Positions 49,834-58,899 of a stretch of DNA of 64,000 nucleotides are shown one piece after another; the first letter of the stretch is position 1, and each line of letters begins with the position of its first letter. This DNA comes from Paenibacillus sabinae T27 (lineage in GTDB: Bacteria; Bacillota; Bacilli; Paenibacillales; Paenibacillaceae). The translations under genes were made by a program, and so were the position numbers. Location of the stretch: the NCBI RefSeq assembly GCF_000612505.1, contig NZ_CP004078.1, forward strand, positions 457,001-521,000, given 5' to 3'. The notes beneath the pieces are model-generated. The model ran no database searches, was not told where the DNA came from, and saw only the letters and a list, made by a program, of their open reading frames with translations.

Positions 49834-51912
49834 ATGAACAAGAAAATAATCCTGGCCGGAACTGCGGCGGCCGCGCTGTTTTTGACAAGCGTAATTCCGG
49901 GATCACCGTGGAAATCCGAGGCGGCGGCGATTGTTGCTCCGAAAGTGGCCTATGATCCGCTCAATCCGCTGACGGAGCAGGAGATCAGGTCGGTGTCTTA
50001 TATTATCAAGCATAGCTCAAAGTACAAGAAGGATATGCGCTTTACCGAGATTACGCTGAAGGAGCCGGACAAAAAGAAAGTATGGAACTGGGTGCTGCTA
50101 AATGATGCGGCCAAAAAAATGAAGGCTAACAAGCTTCCGCGTCAGGCGGCATTCGTTATCTCTGAGCAGCGTAAAGTGTACGAAGGGGTTGTCGACCTCG
50201 ATTCGAAACGAATTGTGGAGTGGAAGGAGAATACAGCCGGCGGGTATGCGATGGTGAGCTTTGCCGAAGATCCGTCCGAAGTGGTGTACAAAAATCCCGA
50301 GTTCCTGGCGGCGCTGAAAAAGCGCGGGCTGGCGGGCAAGGTTAACAAGGTGAAGCTTGTCGGTCTTACCGTAGGCTACTACGGACCGGACAACGCCGAT
50401 CCCAACCGCCGACTCTACAAATACACAGCTTATCTGGACACGGGGGACGGGAACTTTTTTACCCATCCGATCGAGAATCTGGTTGTAACCGTTGATATTG
50501 ATGAGAAAAAAGTGCTTAAAGTCGAGGATGAAGGCGTGATCCCGGTGCCGATGAACGACCATGGATACCGGAAAGGCGACAAAGACAGCACACGTGAGCC
50601 GGCTAAACCGATCGTCATCACGCAGCCCAAAGGCGTCAATTATACGATCAAAGGGCAGGAGATCAGCTGGCAGGGCTGGAAATTCCACGTTATGCTGGAC
50701 GCGCGCCGCGGTCCTGTCATTTCGGCAGCGACTTACAACGATCATGGCAAGGTACGCAAAGTTATGTACAGCGGCGGACTTGGAGGGATGACCGTTCCGT
50801 ATGGCGATCCTGGCTTGAACTGGTATTGGAAGACGTACATGGATTCCGGCGAATACGGCGTTGGGAAGCTTGGGCGTCCGATGGTGCTAGGCGCGGACGT
50901 GCCGAACAATACCACCTTCATTGACGCCACGCTTAACGACGATAACGGCAATCCTTACACGTCTCCGAAGGTTATCGGAATTTTCGAGCGCTACGCCGAT
51001 TCCGACTGGACGCATAGCGAGGCCGGAGTGACCGATAGCCGGGCCCGTCTCGAGCTTGTCGTCCGGTTCATCTCCACGGTCGGCAACTATGACTATACGT
51101 TTGACTATGTGTTCCAGCAGAACGCGAATATCAAGATCAACGTCGGCGCATCCGGTATAGAGGCGGTGAAAGGCGCGGCGGCAACGAGCGTAAAGAGCAC
51201 GGACGAGCACTATATCGATCCGAACAATGCGGAAATCCGCAATGGCACACTTGTTGATAAGCATACGGTGGCCGTGTATCACCAGCATATTTATAATTTC
51301 CGCCTCGATATGGATGTGGATGGCGAGAAGAACACCGTTCTGGAGCTTGATCCAAAAGCGGCGCCGATTACGGGCAATCCGAGCAAGAAGACGGAGATGG
51401 TGCTTGAGCAAAAGACCTATCATACGGAGCTCGAAGCCGCGCAGAAATTCGATCCGGACAAAGTTGTGCTTGTTACCAATCCGGAGAAAAAGAACAAATT
51501 GGGTTATCTGACCGGCTACCAAATTATTGCGAACGCGGGCGGCACTCATCCTTTCGCGGAAGATCCGCTGTTTGGGGATGACGACTATCTGATCAAACGT
51601 GCAGGTTACTTGAAGAAGCATATCTGGGTAACTCCGTATTCGCCGGACGAAGTCTATCCCGAGGGCAAGTACATCAACCAGAACCCGAACGATACAGGAC
51701 TGGCGGCATGGGCATCACAGGACCGGGATATCTATGAAAAAGATGACGTGGTGTGGATTACGACGGGAACAACGCACATTCCGCGTTCAGAGGAGTGGCC
51801 GATGATGTCAACCGAATGGGCATCAGCGATGCTGAAGCCGTTCAATTTTATTGACCGGACGCCGACTCTCGATCTGCCGGCACCGGCGGAAAGCGACACG
51901 AAGAAAAAATAG
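49834..51912 (+). CDS. Secreted copper amine oxidase (TPQ enzyme)
   Basis: This enzyme oxidises primary amines to aldehydes with release of ammonia and hydrogen peroxide. The 692-residue protein starts with a Sec signal (ILAGTAAAALFLTSVIPG, cut near KSEAAA). N2/N3-like domains (about 40-250) precede the catalytic beta-sandwich domain. The cofactor site is N-Y419-D-Y, where Tyr419 would become topaquinone. Copper-binding His candidates lie in YHQHIYNFRLDMDVDG and in a late histidine (TTGTTHIPRSEEWP). ATG 49834 follows GGGAGGGTG; a TTG just before it is also in frame. The gene is divergent from an OmpR-type two-component pair. Confidence 0.93.
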   Translation: MNKKIILAGTAAAALFLTSVIPGSPWKSEAAAIVAPKVAYDPLNPLTEQEIRSVSYIIKHSSKYKKDMRFTEITLKEPDKKKVWNWVLLNDAAKKMKANKLPRQAAFVISEQRKVYEGVVDLDSKRIVEWKENTAGGYAMVSFAEDPSEVVYKNPEFLAALKKRGLAGKVNKVKLVGLTVGYYGPDNADPNRRLYKYTAYLDTGDGNFFTHPIENLVVTVDIDEKKVLKVEDEGVIPVPMNDHGYRKGDKDSTREPAKPIVITQPKGVNYTIKGQEISWQGWKFHVMLDARRGPVISAATYNDHGKVRKVMYSGGLGGMTVPYGDPGLNWYWKTYMDSGEYGVGKLGRPMVLGADVPNNTTFIDATLNDDNGNPYTSPKVIGIFERYADSDWTHSEAGVTDSRARLELVVRFISTVGNYDYTFDYVFQQNANIKINVGASGIEAVKGAAATSVKSTDEHYIDPNNAEIRNGTLVDKHTVAVYHQHIYNFRLDMDVDGEKNTVLELDPKAAPITGNPSKKTEMVLEQKTYHTELEAAQKFDPDKVVLVTNPEKKNKLGYLTGYQIIANAGGTHPFAEDPLFGDDDYLIKRAGYLKKHIWVTPYSPDEVYPEGKYINQNPNDTGLAAWASQDRDIYEKDDVVWITTGTTHIPRSEEWPMMSTEWASAMLKPFNFIDRTPTLDLPAPAESDTKKK

Positions 51913-51962
51913 GGTTAGCCTATTCGGATACGTATTCTTATGAGCTGTATACGAATGCCTAC

Positions 51963-52006
51963 AAGGAGGCAGTCTCTGTCTGTCTGCGACAGAAGCTGCC
52001 TCCTTG
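51963..52006. other. Perfect hairpin between amine oxidase and lipoprotein genes
   Basis: AAGGAGGCAG pairs exactly with CTGCCTCCTT, but no T-run follows on either strand. It may slow or protect the 3' end of the amine oxidase mRNA rather than terminate it. Confidence 0.6.
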
Positions 52007-52036
52007 CCCGAATGTTTACGCAGTGGAGGAATGGAA

Positions 52037-52894
52037 ATGAAGCTGAAGGTTAACCGCTTGTCCGTATTCATCCTTGTCATTACGATCATGCTTTCCGGAT
52101 GCGGGGCTGCCTCTCAAGAGGAGCTGCAGGACCCGTATTTGGACCCGATGTCTTTGTCGATGGGGCATGTCCATGGTGGCTCCGCTGCCGAAACGTCTGC
52201 CGAGAAAGGCATCAAGGCGGTTTGGTCATGGCCGGAAGGCAAGCCGGAAGCGGGCAGACCGGCCAAGCTAAAGCTGCAGCTTGCGGACGGAGCCAGGAAG
52301 CCGCTGACCAAGCTGGACATTGTCCATGAAAAAAGGCTGCATCTCGTCGCCGTAAGCGGTGACCTGCGGCATTTCCAGCATATTCACCCCGATTATCTCG
52401 GTGACGGGAGCTTTGAAATTGACATTATTTTTCCAAGCGGCGGTTCGTACACGCTATTCGCTGATTTTACGCCAAGCGGGTACCATACACTGACTCGCAG
52501 CACAATCGTGGAAGTTTCCGGCGAGAAGCCTGCGCTGCAGCTGCTCAAGCCTGACACACAACTGAGCGGCGTGTTTGAAGGCATGGAGGTTTCCCTTCAT
52601 TACGACCATCTGATGGCTAAGATGAACACCATGATGACCTTCACCTTCAAAGATTCAAGGACGGGCAAGCCCATTCGCGATTTGGAGTTATACCTGGGCG
52701 CAGTCGGCCATGTGATGATCGTCGACAGTACAGCGAGGACGTTTCTCCATATCCATCCGTTGAATTGGGGCTCCTCCGGCCCGCAGGCCGCCTTTTCCGT
52801 TACATTTCCGGAGAGCGGTATCTACAAAATGTGGGGGCAGTTCAAACGGAATGGCCGGATTGTCACCGTACCTTTCACGATTGAAGTTCCTTAA
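52037..52894 (+). CDS. His-rich secreted lipoprotein, possibly copper-binding
   Basis: The 285-residue protein has a lipoprotein signal (VFILVITIMLSGCG). Two beta-sandwich repeats follow, each with a His-rich element: DIVHEKRLHLVAVSGDLRHF with QHIHP in the first, and a later GHVMIVDSTARTFLHIHPL. An early MSLSMGHVHGG adds Met and His. The domain resembles YtkA-like/FixH-like periplasmic domains often tied to copper handling; metal binding is inferred. ATG 52037 stands seven bases after GGAGG. It is downstream of the copper amine oxidase, which fits a role in loading copper. Confidence 0.75.
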   Translation: MKLKVNRLSVFILVITIMLSGCGAASQEELQDPYLDPMSLSMGHVHGGSAAETSAEKGIKAVWSWPEGKPEAGRPAKLKLQLADGARKPLTKLDIVHEKRLHLVAVSGDLRHFQHIHPDYLGDGSFEIDIIFPSGGSYTLFADFTPSGYHTLTRSTIVEVSGEKPALQLLKPDTQLSGVFEGMEVSLHYDHLMAKMNTMMTFTFKDSRTGKPIRDLELYLGAVGHVMIVDSTARTFLHIHPLNWGSSGPQAAFSVTFPESGIYKMWGQFKRNGRIVTVPFTIEVP

Positions 52895-52912
52895 AGCGTC
52901 CGCAAGCTTGTC

Positions 52913-54238
52913 CTAAAACACCCGCCGCGCCGTCACGAGCCGTTTCTTCCAATAGTCGCTGAAGGCTTCGGTGCGGACGCCGTATTTCTCCGAGTAGGTA
53001 TGCAGCAGCTTGTTATCCCCCGCGTAGATGGCGACATGCCCGATGTTCAAATCGCGGGCGCCGAAGAACAATAGGTCGCCCTTGCGCAGCTCGTCCAGCC
53101 CGATCTCCGTGCCTGCCTTGGCCTGGTCGGAGGATACTCGCGGAAGGTCAACCGCGAGCGTATCCTGAAAGACGCGCTTCACGAAGGAAGAGCAGTCGAA
53201 GCTGGCTGTCTGATCCGGCGATGCTCCGAACACATATGGCGTGCCGAGAAAGGTCTCGCCGTAGGCGATCAGCTCGTCCGCCTGCTTATCGGTCAGGGAC
53301 GGGCTGGCATAGTCGGTGTACTTTGGCTTCGCTGATATGTATCCCGTCCGGTTATCCGGGGTCCGGACCTCAAGCCAGAAGGCGTCCACTTCGCGTACGA
53401 CGTGGACTTTCGATCCCGTAGGCAGCAGCTCCAGAATGTTCGAGCCGCTATCCGTATCCGGCGAATTAGCGGATGAAGCTGATGAACCGCCGCCCGAGTT
53501 CGGCACACTGGTAGCTGAAGCTGGTGAACGCCTGCCCGTATTCGCTGAACGGCTAACCAGCGTGAGCGAAGGCGTTGCCTTATCCGCCGGCCCACTGCCT
53601 GAATCCGGCGAGCTGCGCAGATTGACGCCCCACCGGATGGACGTCTCGAAGGTTATCGTCGAGACGTGGACGGTGCGGACGGCCTGGTCCCAGGTCACGG
53701 TGCTGCCAAGGGCTTCGCTGACGAAGCGCAGCGGAACCAGCGTATATCCGCCGGATATTTGCCCGGGGGCATTAAGCGGCACCGTCCGGTCGTTCACCGT
53801 GGCGGAAAGCTCCCCGATGCGGTAGGTCAGCGTGATCCCGTCTTTCGTGGCCGTAACCATCTTGTCCGTATTGTTCCAGGACAGCTTGGCCCCCTGCCCT
53901 TCAAACAGACGGCGCATGGGAACGAGCAGTGTGCCGTTCACATTCACCGGCTCCGCCTCGGTTTGAAGCAGCGAGCCGTCCAGATAGATGGATACCGGTG
54001 CGGGAACGGTCAGGGCCGGCGGAGCGGCTGTGTCATCCTGAGCGGTGGGGGCGTCCGTAGCCGTCTGAACGGGTCCAGCGGACTGAACGGTCCCGGTGGC
54101 TTGTCCGGTTCCGGCCATCGGCGAAGCCGCTTCAGCCGGCTTAGTGCCCGGCTTGGCGGCTTCCTCCGCCTGAGCGGAAGCCGAGAATAACAGGGACATA
54201 GTCAATGCAGATAGGATCGCGTGCTTTCGAATCGTCAT
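52913..54238 (-). CDS. Secreted NlpC/P60 peptidase with CuAO-N stalk domain
   Basis: The 441-residue protein has a Sec signal (ILSALTMSLLFSASAQAEEA), a Pro/Ala/Thr linker, and a copper-amine-oxidase N-terminal (PF07833) domain (about 90-195: VNVNGTLLVPMRRLFEGQGA, GYTLVPLRFVSEALGSTVTW). A Ser/Gly-rich spacer and an SH3-like domain follow. The C-terminal NlpC/P60 domain has Cys in ASFDCSSFVKRVF, His in NIGHVAIYAG and a late His in LLHTYSEKYG. Such enzymes cut peptidoglycan stem peptides outside the cell. ATG 54238 follows AAGGTGATG; the longer frame crosses the intergenic region and is not used. Confidence 0.92.
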   Translation of the reverse strand: MTIRKHAILSALTMSLLFSASAQAEEAAKPGTKPAEAASPMAGTGQATGTVQSAGPVQTATDAPTAQDDTAAPPALTVPAPVSIYLDGSLLQTEAEPVNVNGTLLVPMRRLFEGQGAKLSWNNTDKMVTATKDGITLTYRIGELSATVNDRTVPLNAPGQISGGYTLVPLRFVSEALGSTVTWDQAVRTVHVSTITFETSIRWGVNLRSSPDSGSGPADKATPSLTLVSRSANTGRRSPASATSVPNSGGGSSASSANSPDTDSGSNILELLPTGSKVHVVREVDAFWLEVRTPDNRTGYISAKPKYTDYASPSLTDKQADELIAYGETFLGTPYVFGASPDQTASFDCSSFVKRVFQDTLAVDLPRVSSDQAKAGTEIGLDELRKGDLLFFGARDLNIGHVAIYAGDNKLLHTYSEKYGVRTEAFSDYWKKRLVTARRVF

Positions 54239-54344
54239 GAGTTCATCACCTTGTCGTTGGATTGATACGGTTACCGTAACTCTTCTTGTATAGTTAGACT
54301 GACAAAATGCGAAATGGTTTTGCTTAAAGTGCGGACTTCTTTCA

Positions 54345-54373
54345 TTGACGATTTCCCTGAAATCAACTAGAAT
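54345..54373 (+). promoter_or_regulatory. Promoter of the fluoride riboswitch-CLC unit
   Basis: TTGACG (54345-54350), a 17-base spacer and TAGAAT (54368-54373). Transcription would start near 54380, just before the aptamer. Confidence 0.7.
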
Positions 54374-54387
54374 CGACGTATTCATAC

Positions 54388-54437
54388 AGGGCGATGGAGT
54401 TCGCCTTTAACCGCCGCAAGGCTGATGACTCCTACCA
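54388..54437 (+). promoter_or_regulatory. Fluoride riboswitch aptamer (crcB motif)
   Basis: GGGCGATGGAGTTCGCC is followed by TTTAACC, a short CGCC/GGC helix and CTGATGACTCCTACC, which reproduces the order and conserved bases of crcB-motif RNA. The 3' part GACTCCTACCAG is shared with the left arm of a terminator (54427-54475). Fluoride binding should therefore sequester that arm and let transcription enter the fluoride exporter gene. Confidence 0.93.
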
Positions 54438-54475
54438 GAGGATCTTGATCTCCCTGGTAGGAGTCTGTTTTTTTT
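54427..54475 (+). terminator. Riboswitch-controlled terminator
   Basis: GACTCCTACCAG (54427-54438) pairs perfectly with CTGGTAGGAGTC (54454-54465), followed by a run of T residues. Its left arm overlaps the aptamer. Confidence 0.9.
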
Positions 54476-54504
54476 AGTTATCAACGAAGGGGGAAGAAAA
54501 AAAG

Positions 54505-55848
54505 ATGAACTCAGTTAGACAGAAGTGGACCCGGTGGGCCGAACAACGCGTGTTTGCCGCGCTGGTTGGCACGCTGCTGAAATGGGTGGTGCTCGGGAGC
54601 GGCGTCGGCATCCTGTCCGGCACGGCCTCGGCTTTTTTCCTGAAGAGCCTGGACTATGTAACCGACGTAAGAATAGCCAATCCGTGGCTGCTGTTTCTGC
54701 TGCCGCTCGGGGGGGCGCTGGTCAGCTTCCTGTATATGAAGATCGGCAAGAACAGCGGGAAGGGCAACAATTTGATTCTGGAGCAGATCAGCAACGGAGG
54801 CGAGACGATTCCGCTTCGAATGGCGCCGCTCGTCTTGTTCGGAACGCTTGTTACGCATTTGTTCGGCGGATCGGCGGGCCGGGAAGGGACAGCGGTTCAA
54901 ATGGGCGGAAGCTTGGCCGAATGGTTCGGGAAAATCCTCCGCGTCGGGCCCATCGACCGCAAAATCCTACTGATCTGCGGCATTAGCGGCGGGTTCGGAT
55001 CGATCTTCGGCACACCTTTGGCCGGCACGGTATTCGGCCTGGAGGTTCTGGCGATCGGTCTGATCCGACATGAAGCGCTGATCCCGGCTTTTGTGGCCGC
55101 TTTTACAGGCAATCTCGTCACCTCCTCGTTCTGGGGCGTTTCCCATATCCACTATCATATCGGCGCGGTGCCTGCGTTAACGTGGATCGTCGTTCTCAAG
55201 GTCGTATTCGCTTCGGTCCTGTTCGGGCTGACGAGCATCTTGTTCAGTGAATTGACCCATGCTCTGAAAAAAGGGTACACCAAGCTCTTCAAAAACCCTG
55301 TGCTCAAGAGCGCCGTGGGGGGCGCCGTTATTATCGGTCTCGTCTACCTCCTCGGAACCCGCGATTATTTGGGACTGGGCATACCGCTGATTCAGGACTC
55401 TTTTACGGAGGATGTGTCTCCGTTTGCTTTTTTGGGCAAGCTGGTGTTTACTTCCCTTACCCTGGGCGCCGGATTTCAGGGAGGCGAGGTGACTCCGCTG
55501 TTCGCGATCGGGGCCACTCTGGGGAATGCGCTGGCCGGTGCTTTGCATCTGTATGCTCCTTTTTTGGCGGGGCTCGGGTTTATCGCCGTCTTTTGCGGCG
55601 CGACGAACACACCGATTGCGTGCTTCCTGATGGGGGTTGAATTATTCGGATCGGACGCTGCCGTGTACATGTTCATGGCTTGTCTGGTCAGCTACCTGTT
55701 CTCGGGGCATACGGGCATTTACACTTCCCAGCAAATCGGGATATCCAAAAGCGAGCATCTGCCGATTCCCGAGGGCACGACCTTGTCGGCGGTCAAAAGC
55801 TTGATGAAGAAGCAGGACGGGGCCGCTCCGGGGGCGGAGAAGCGATGA
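54505..55848 (+). CDS. CLC-family fluoride/proton antiporter (CLC-F)
   Basis: The 447-residue membrane protein has the CLC fold with about 14-18 helices. The signatures are SAGREGTAVQMGG and GAGFQGGEVTPLF. GKNSGKGNNLILEQI stands at the place where chloride CLCs have GSGIP. This Asn-containing variant marks the CLC-F clade, which exports fluoride in exchange for protons. The fluoride riboswitch upstream supports the assignment independently. The ATG at 54505 follows AAGGGGGAAG. The stop is 82 bases before a MarR-type gene. Confidence 0.93.
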   Translation: MNSVRQKWTRWAEQRVFAALVGTLLKWVVLGSGVGILSGTASAFFLKSLDYVTDVRIANPWLLFLLPLGGALVSFLYMKIGKNSGKGNNLILEQISNGGETIPLRMAPLVLFGTLVTHLFGGSAGREGTAVQMGGSLAEWFGKILRVGPIDRKILLICGISGGFGSIFGTPLAGTVFGLEVLAIGLIRHEALIPAFVAAFTGNLVTSSFWGVSHIHYHIGAVPALTWIVVLKVVFASVLFGLTSILFSELTHALKKGYTKLFKNPVLKSAVGGAVIIGLVYLLGTRDYLGLGIPLIQDSFTEDVSPFAFLGKLVFTSLTLGAGFQGGEVTPLFAIGATLGNALAGALHLYAPFLAGLGFIAVFCGATNTPIACFLMGVELFGSDAAVYMFMACLVSYLFSGHTGIYTSQQIGISKSEHLPIPEGTTLSAVKSLMKKQDGAAPGAEKR

Positions 55849-55930
55849 AGGCGTTCATATCGGCCGTATCGAAAACAAGGCTGCGGATGATATAATAAAG
55901 GGAAGCCTTAGAGGAAAGGGAATCTACGAT

Positions 55931-56377
55931 ATGGAAATTGCGGAACGTAACGGACTTGTGGCCGGTTGGCTGGCGCTGACCCATATTCAGAGCAATACGG
56001 CGGTCAAGCTCGAACAGGCGCTGCAAGAAAGGCACCGGATATCCCTAAAGGAATTCTATATGCTGCTGTTCCTGTCCGAAGCCCCCGGCAAAAAGCTGCG
56101 TCTGCAGCAGCTCGAATCCATGGTGGGCCTGAGTCAGAGCGCGATGTCGCGGCTGGTCAGCCGGTTCGAGGCCAAGGGCTGCGGAGCGATGAAACGGCAT
56201 ATTTGTGAGGAAGACCGCAGAAGCGTCTATACCTCCTTGACTCCAATCGGGCAGAAAAAAGTGGATGAAGCGTACGCCACCTTTCAGTCCGTCCTTCTGG
56301 ACGCCCTACCGGCGCGCGAGCTTGCCGGTCTATTGCAGCAGCTTCTTGAAGCGAAGGGCCATTCGGCGGATGCATGA
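55931..56377 (+). CDS. MarR-family regulator
   Basis: The 148-residue protein has the MarR winged helix in the middle: LQQLESMVGLSQSAMSRLVS as HTH, MKRHICEEDRRSVYTSLTPI as wing. N- and C-terminal dimerisation helices flank it. ATG 55931 follows AGAGGAAAGGG. No obvious target is adjacent; the CLC gene has its own riboswitch, so control of DUF202 or distant genes is possible. A terminator follows at 56421. Confidence 0.9.
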   Translation: MEIAERNGLVAGWLALTHIQSNTAVKLEQALQERHRISLKEFYMLLFLSEAPGKKLRLQQLESMVGLSQSAMSRLVSRFEAKGCGAMKRHICEEDRRSVYTSLTPIGQKKVDEAYATFQSVLLDALPARELAGLLQQLLEAKGHSADA

Positions 56378-56420
56378 AGAATACCGGCGCGTGGCGGACA
56401 GCCGCCAAGGTAAAGATCAG

Positions 56421-56459
56421 CCCTTGATTCATCAATCTCCTGATGGATTAAGGGTTTTA
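56421..56459 (+). terminator. Terminator of the marR-type gene
   Basis: CCCTTGATTCATCA pairs with TGATGGATTAAGGG with two mismatches, followed by TTTTAAT. Confidence 0.75.
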
Positions 56460-56514
56460 ATAATTCAGATCATGAAACACATGATCCTCTGAAGCGATCC
56501 TTTGGGAGGGAGTT

Positions 56515-56883
56515 ATGAAAGAGGCGCAAAGTGAATCGAAATATACGCAGCAGCATCTGGCGAACGAACGGACGTACTTGGCCTGGATTCGTACGGCGGT
56601 CGCGCTGGCAGGTCTCGGCTTTCTGGCGGCCGGCATCGTGTTCCGGGATTCCCGTTACAGCGGAGTCGGTCACATCGTCGCGGCGGCCGCAGGCATTGCG
56701 GCGGTGCTGCTCGGCGGCGGTGTGGTTGCGGCGGCTACCGGCGATTATATGCGAAAAAGAGAAGGCATCAACAACGAGCAGTTCCGTTCGTCTTCTTCGC
56801 TCATTCGGCTGGTGTTCGTCTCGCTCACCATTATCGAAGTGCTGCTGATCGTGCTAGTTGTGCTGATGCTGTTGTCCTCTTAG
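56515..56883 (+). CDS. DUF202 (YidH-family) membrane protein
   Basis: The 122-residue protein has the DUF202 signature near the start (QHLANERTYLAWIRTAVALA), followed by three membrane helices separated by short loops. The function of this family is not established. The ATG at 56515 follows TTGGGAGGGAG. A 60-residue membrane protein gene follows 66 bases downstream and may share the transcript. Confidence 0.9.
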   Translation: MKEAQSESKYTQQHLANERTYLAWIRTAVALAGLGFLAAGIVFRDSRYSGVGHIVAAAAGIAAVLLGGGVVAAATGDYMRKREGINNEQFRSSSSLIRLVFVSLTIIEVLLIVLVVLMLLSS

Positions 56884-56949
56884 AAGGGCTGAGGCAGAAA
56901 TACAGGATGATGGCGGTTTGCGCCAGAGGTCCAGTGAAGGAGGAACACC

Positions 56950-57132
56950 TTGAAGAACAGAACCGGCCTGATGGTGGCCGTCTCGATTATCCTGATTATC
57001 GTTAGCAGCCAATTGAACGCCGCCGAATCCCGAATGCTGGGCGCGCTGCAGCAGCTCCTTCTCGGGCTCGGCCTGGTTGGCTGCCTGCTCGCCATGTGGA
57101 AATGGATGAAGGGCAGCAGGACCAGGAAATGA
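56950..57132 (+). CDS. Small two-helix membrane protein, 60 residues
   Basis: A TTG start at 56950 stands right behind GAAGGAGGAACACC, which makes translation likely. The product has two hydrophobic helices (LMVAVSIILIIVSSQLN and LQQLLLGLGLVGCLLAMWKW) and a basic end (MKGSRTRK). I do not recognise a family. It lies just after the DUF202 gene and is probably co-transcribed; it may be a partner subunit, which is inference. Confidence 0.6.
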   Translation: MKNRTGLMVAVSIILIIVSSQLNAAESRMLGALQQLLLGLGLVGCLLAMWKWMKGSRTRK

Positions 57133-57638
57133 TCGGCGGATAAAAAGTTAGCATCGAAAGCTTTGTAATCATTGTAAGCATCGTAGGAAGCGTAAGCATC
57201 GCCGCGCAGTCAGCCCAAATGGGCTGGAACGCTCTTGGGACTTATAAAACCTTCTATAAACCTTCCCTCCGGGAAGGTTTTGTACTTACTAGATTTGGAT
57301 GAACGGGAAATCCTCCCGTTTATTCCTCTCAAAAATCGATTTCTTGCCCACGAAAGGGAAAAGCTCCTGCTTATTGGACAAATCAGCTTCGTTTCAGGCA
57401 AAACCGGCAGATTAAACGGGAGAAATTCCCGTTTAGTGCTGCCGAAGGGTTGTTTTCATGTAAATAAACAGGAGAAATTCCACTTCGTCCGTTCCCGGAT
57501 TACGGCTGGCCGCTTCCTCAAATGGAGCGGCTTCTTCGGTAAGTCCAGCGGCTTTTAGGTTTGTCCTGCGCCTAAGGTTTGTCCAACGCTTCCGATTTGT
57601 CCAACGCTTCAGGTTCCGAACCCCTGCCGCCAGATCGG
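57133..57638. repeat. Noncoding region with dispersed repeat
   Basis: This 506-base gap has no convincing gene. From about 57290 to 57470 it carries palindromic GGGAA/TTCCC motifs, such as AACGGGAAATCCTCCCGTTT and AAACGGGAGAAATTCCCGTT, with AAGCTCCTGCTTATTGG between them. These resemble the repeats near 8410-8560 and 60080-60260. Near 57565-57605 a short TTTGTCC-AACGCTT motif repeats three times. Confidence 0.5.
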
Positions 57639-58880
57639 TTACACCTGTTGGTCGGCTCCGTATACAGTCCGGAGGCCTGGCTCCGGTTCGTCCGGTTGTA
57701 CCGTTTCCCGCCCTGTTTTCCGGGACCAAAGGTGAAGGAGGAAATAAAGAATCAGCGCCAAAACGGAAATCGTTCCGGCAGAGAGATACATCGTCCGGTA
57801 ATCCGTATGGGCCGCGATGATGCCCAAAATATAAGAGCCGAGGCCAAAGCCGAGATCGAACAGCACAAAATAGGTCCCGGTAGCAAGCGCGCGCCGGTGA
57901 ACGGGAGCCGCCTGGATGGCCAGCGTCTGAAAGCTGGGAAGAATGGCGCCATAGCCCAGTCCGATCAGCCCCGCCGTGGCCAGAAATTCGGGAGCGGAAG
58001 AGATCCGGCTGAGCCAGATCATGCCCGCGGTGAACAGGAGGATGCCCGGATAGACGAGCACGTGGGGGCCTCTGCGGTCGAACAAACGGCCGGTAAAAGG
58101 CCGGGAAATAAGCACCAAAGCCGCGAATACGATGAAAAAGTAGCTGGCCACCGCGCCCATTCCGATCGACTTGGCATAGACGGAGATGAACGTCGATAGC
58201 GATGCATACGAAAAAGCCAGAACAAATCCGGACAGGGACACTGGCACGGATTTTGGCTCGATATACCGCTTGATGCTCCAGTTGCCAAGTGTATTCGGCC
58301 GCGGCGTATGGGGAGGAACGGGCGTCAGAATGCCACAGACACAGGCAAGCAGCGAAAAAGCGCTGATCGTCACGAACAGCAGGCCGAAGCCGGCGTGAGC
58401 GGTGATCGTGAGGCCGATGAACGGGCCCATAACCATCGCGAGGCTCATGAACAGGCTGAAATAGCCGATGCCCTCGCCCTTGCGGCGTTCCGGAATGACA
58501 TCAAGCACGATGGCCGAGGTGGCGGTCGCCCCGATCCCGAAGGAAATGCCATGGATAAAACGCAGCAGCAGCAGGGCAGTGTAGCTGTGAATGAACAGGT
58601 ACAGCACGGAGCAGCCGGTAAACAGCAGGAGCGAGCCGACCACAAGCGCCTTGCGGTTGAACTCGTCCAGCCATCTGCCCGCCAGCGGCCGGAATATTAC
58701 GGAAGCGATGACGAACACGGTGGTCACCAGCCCGATGTTTTGCCTTTTTCCCTGCAAATTTTCCAGCACGAACGCGGGCAGCGTCACCGTCAAAATATAA
58801 AAGGTCATAAAAATAAAAAAACTGCTAAGGCATATAGTCAAAAAATGACGGTTCCACAGACGGTCCTTTTCCAAATCCAA
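57639..58880 (-). CDS. MFS transporter
   Basis: The 413-residue protein has twelve membrane segments, with PLAGRWLDEFNRKALVVGSL as the MFS loop 2-3 motif and GIGATATSAIVLDVIPERRK in helix 5, of the YfcJ/NreB-like drug-export type. The start is TTG at 58880 behind GGAAGGAAGAG. The promoter on the minus strand is TTGACA (58939-58934), 17 bases, TATATT (58916-58911). A perfect palindrome TTGTTATAACAA (58900-58911) at the start point suggests repression. It is divergent from a MerR-thioredoxin pair. Confidence 0.9.
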   Translation of the reverse strand: MDLEKDRLWNRHFLTICLSSFFIFMTFYILTVTLPAFVLENLQGKRQNIGLVTTVFVIASVIFRPLAGRWLDEFNRKALVVGSLLLFTGCSVLYLFIHSYTALLLLRFIHGISFGIGATATSAIVLDVIPERRKGEGIGYFSLFMSLAMVMGPFIGLTITAHAGFGLLFVTISAFSLLACVCGILTPVPPHTPRPNTLGNWSIKRYIEPKSVPVSLSGFVLAFSYASLSTFISVYAKSIGMGAVASYFFIVFAALVLISRPFTGRLFDRRGPHVLVYPGILLFTAGMIWLSRISSAPEFLATAGLIGLGYGAILPSFQTLAIQAAPVHRRALATGTYFVLFDLGFGLGSYILGIIAAHTDYRTMYLSAGTISVLALILYFLLHLWSRKTGRETVQPDEPEPGLRTVYGADQQV

Positions 58881-58899
58881 TCTCTTCCTTCCCTAATAG

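Noticed and set aside
51963..52006. Terminator after the amine oxidase gene
   Set aside because: The stem is perfect but lacks any T-run on either strand, so it is listed only as a hairpin.
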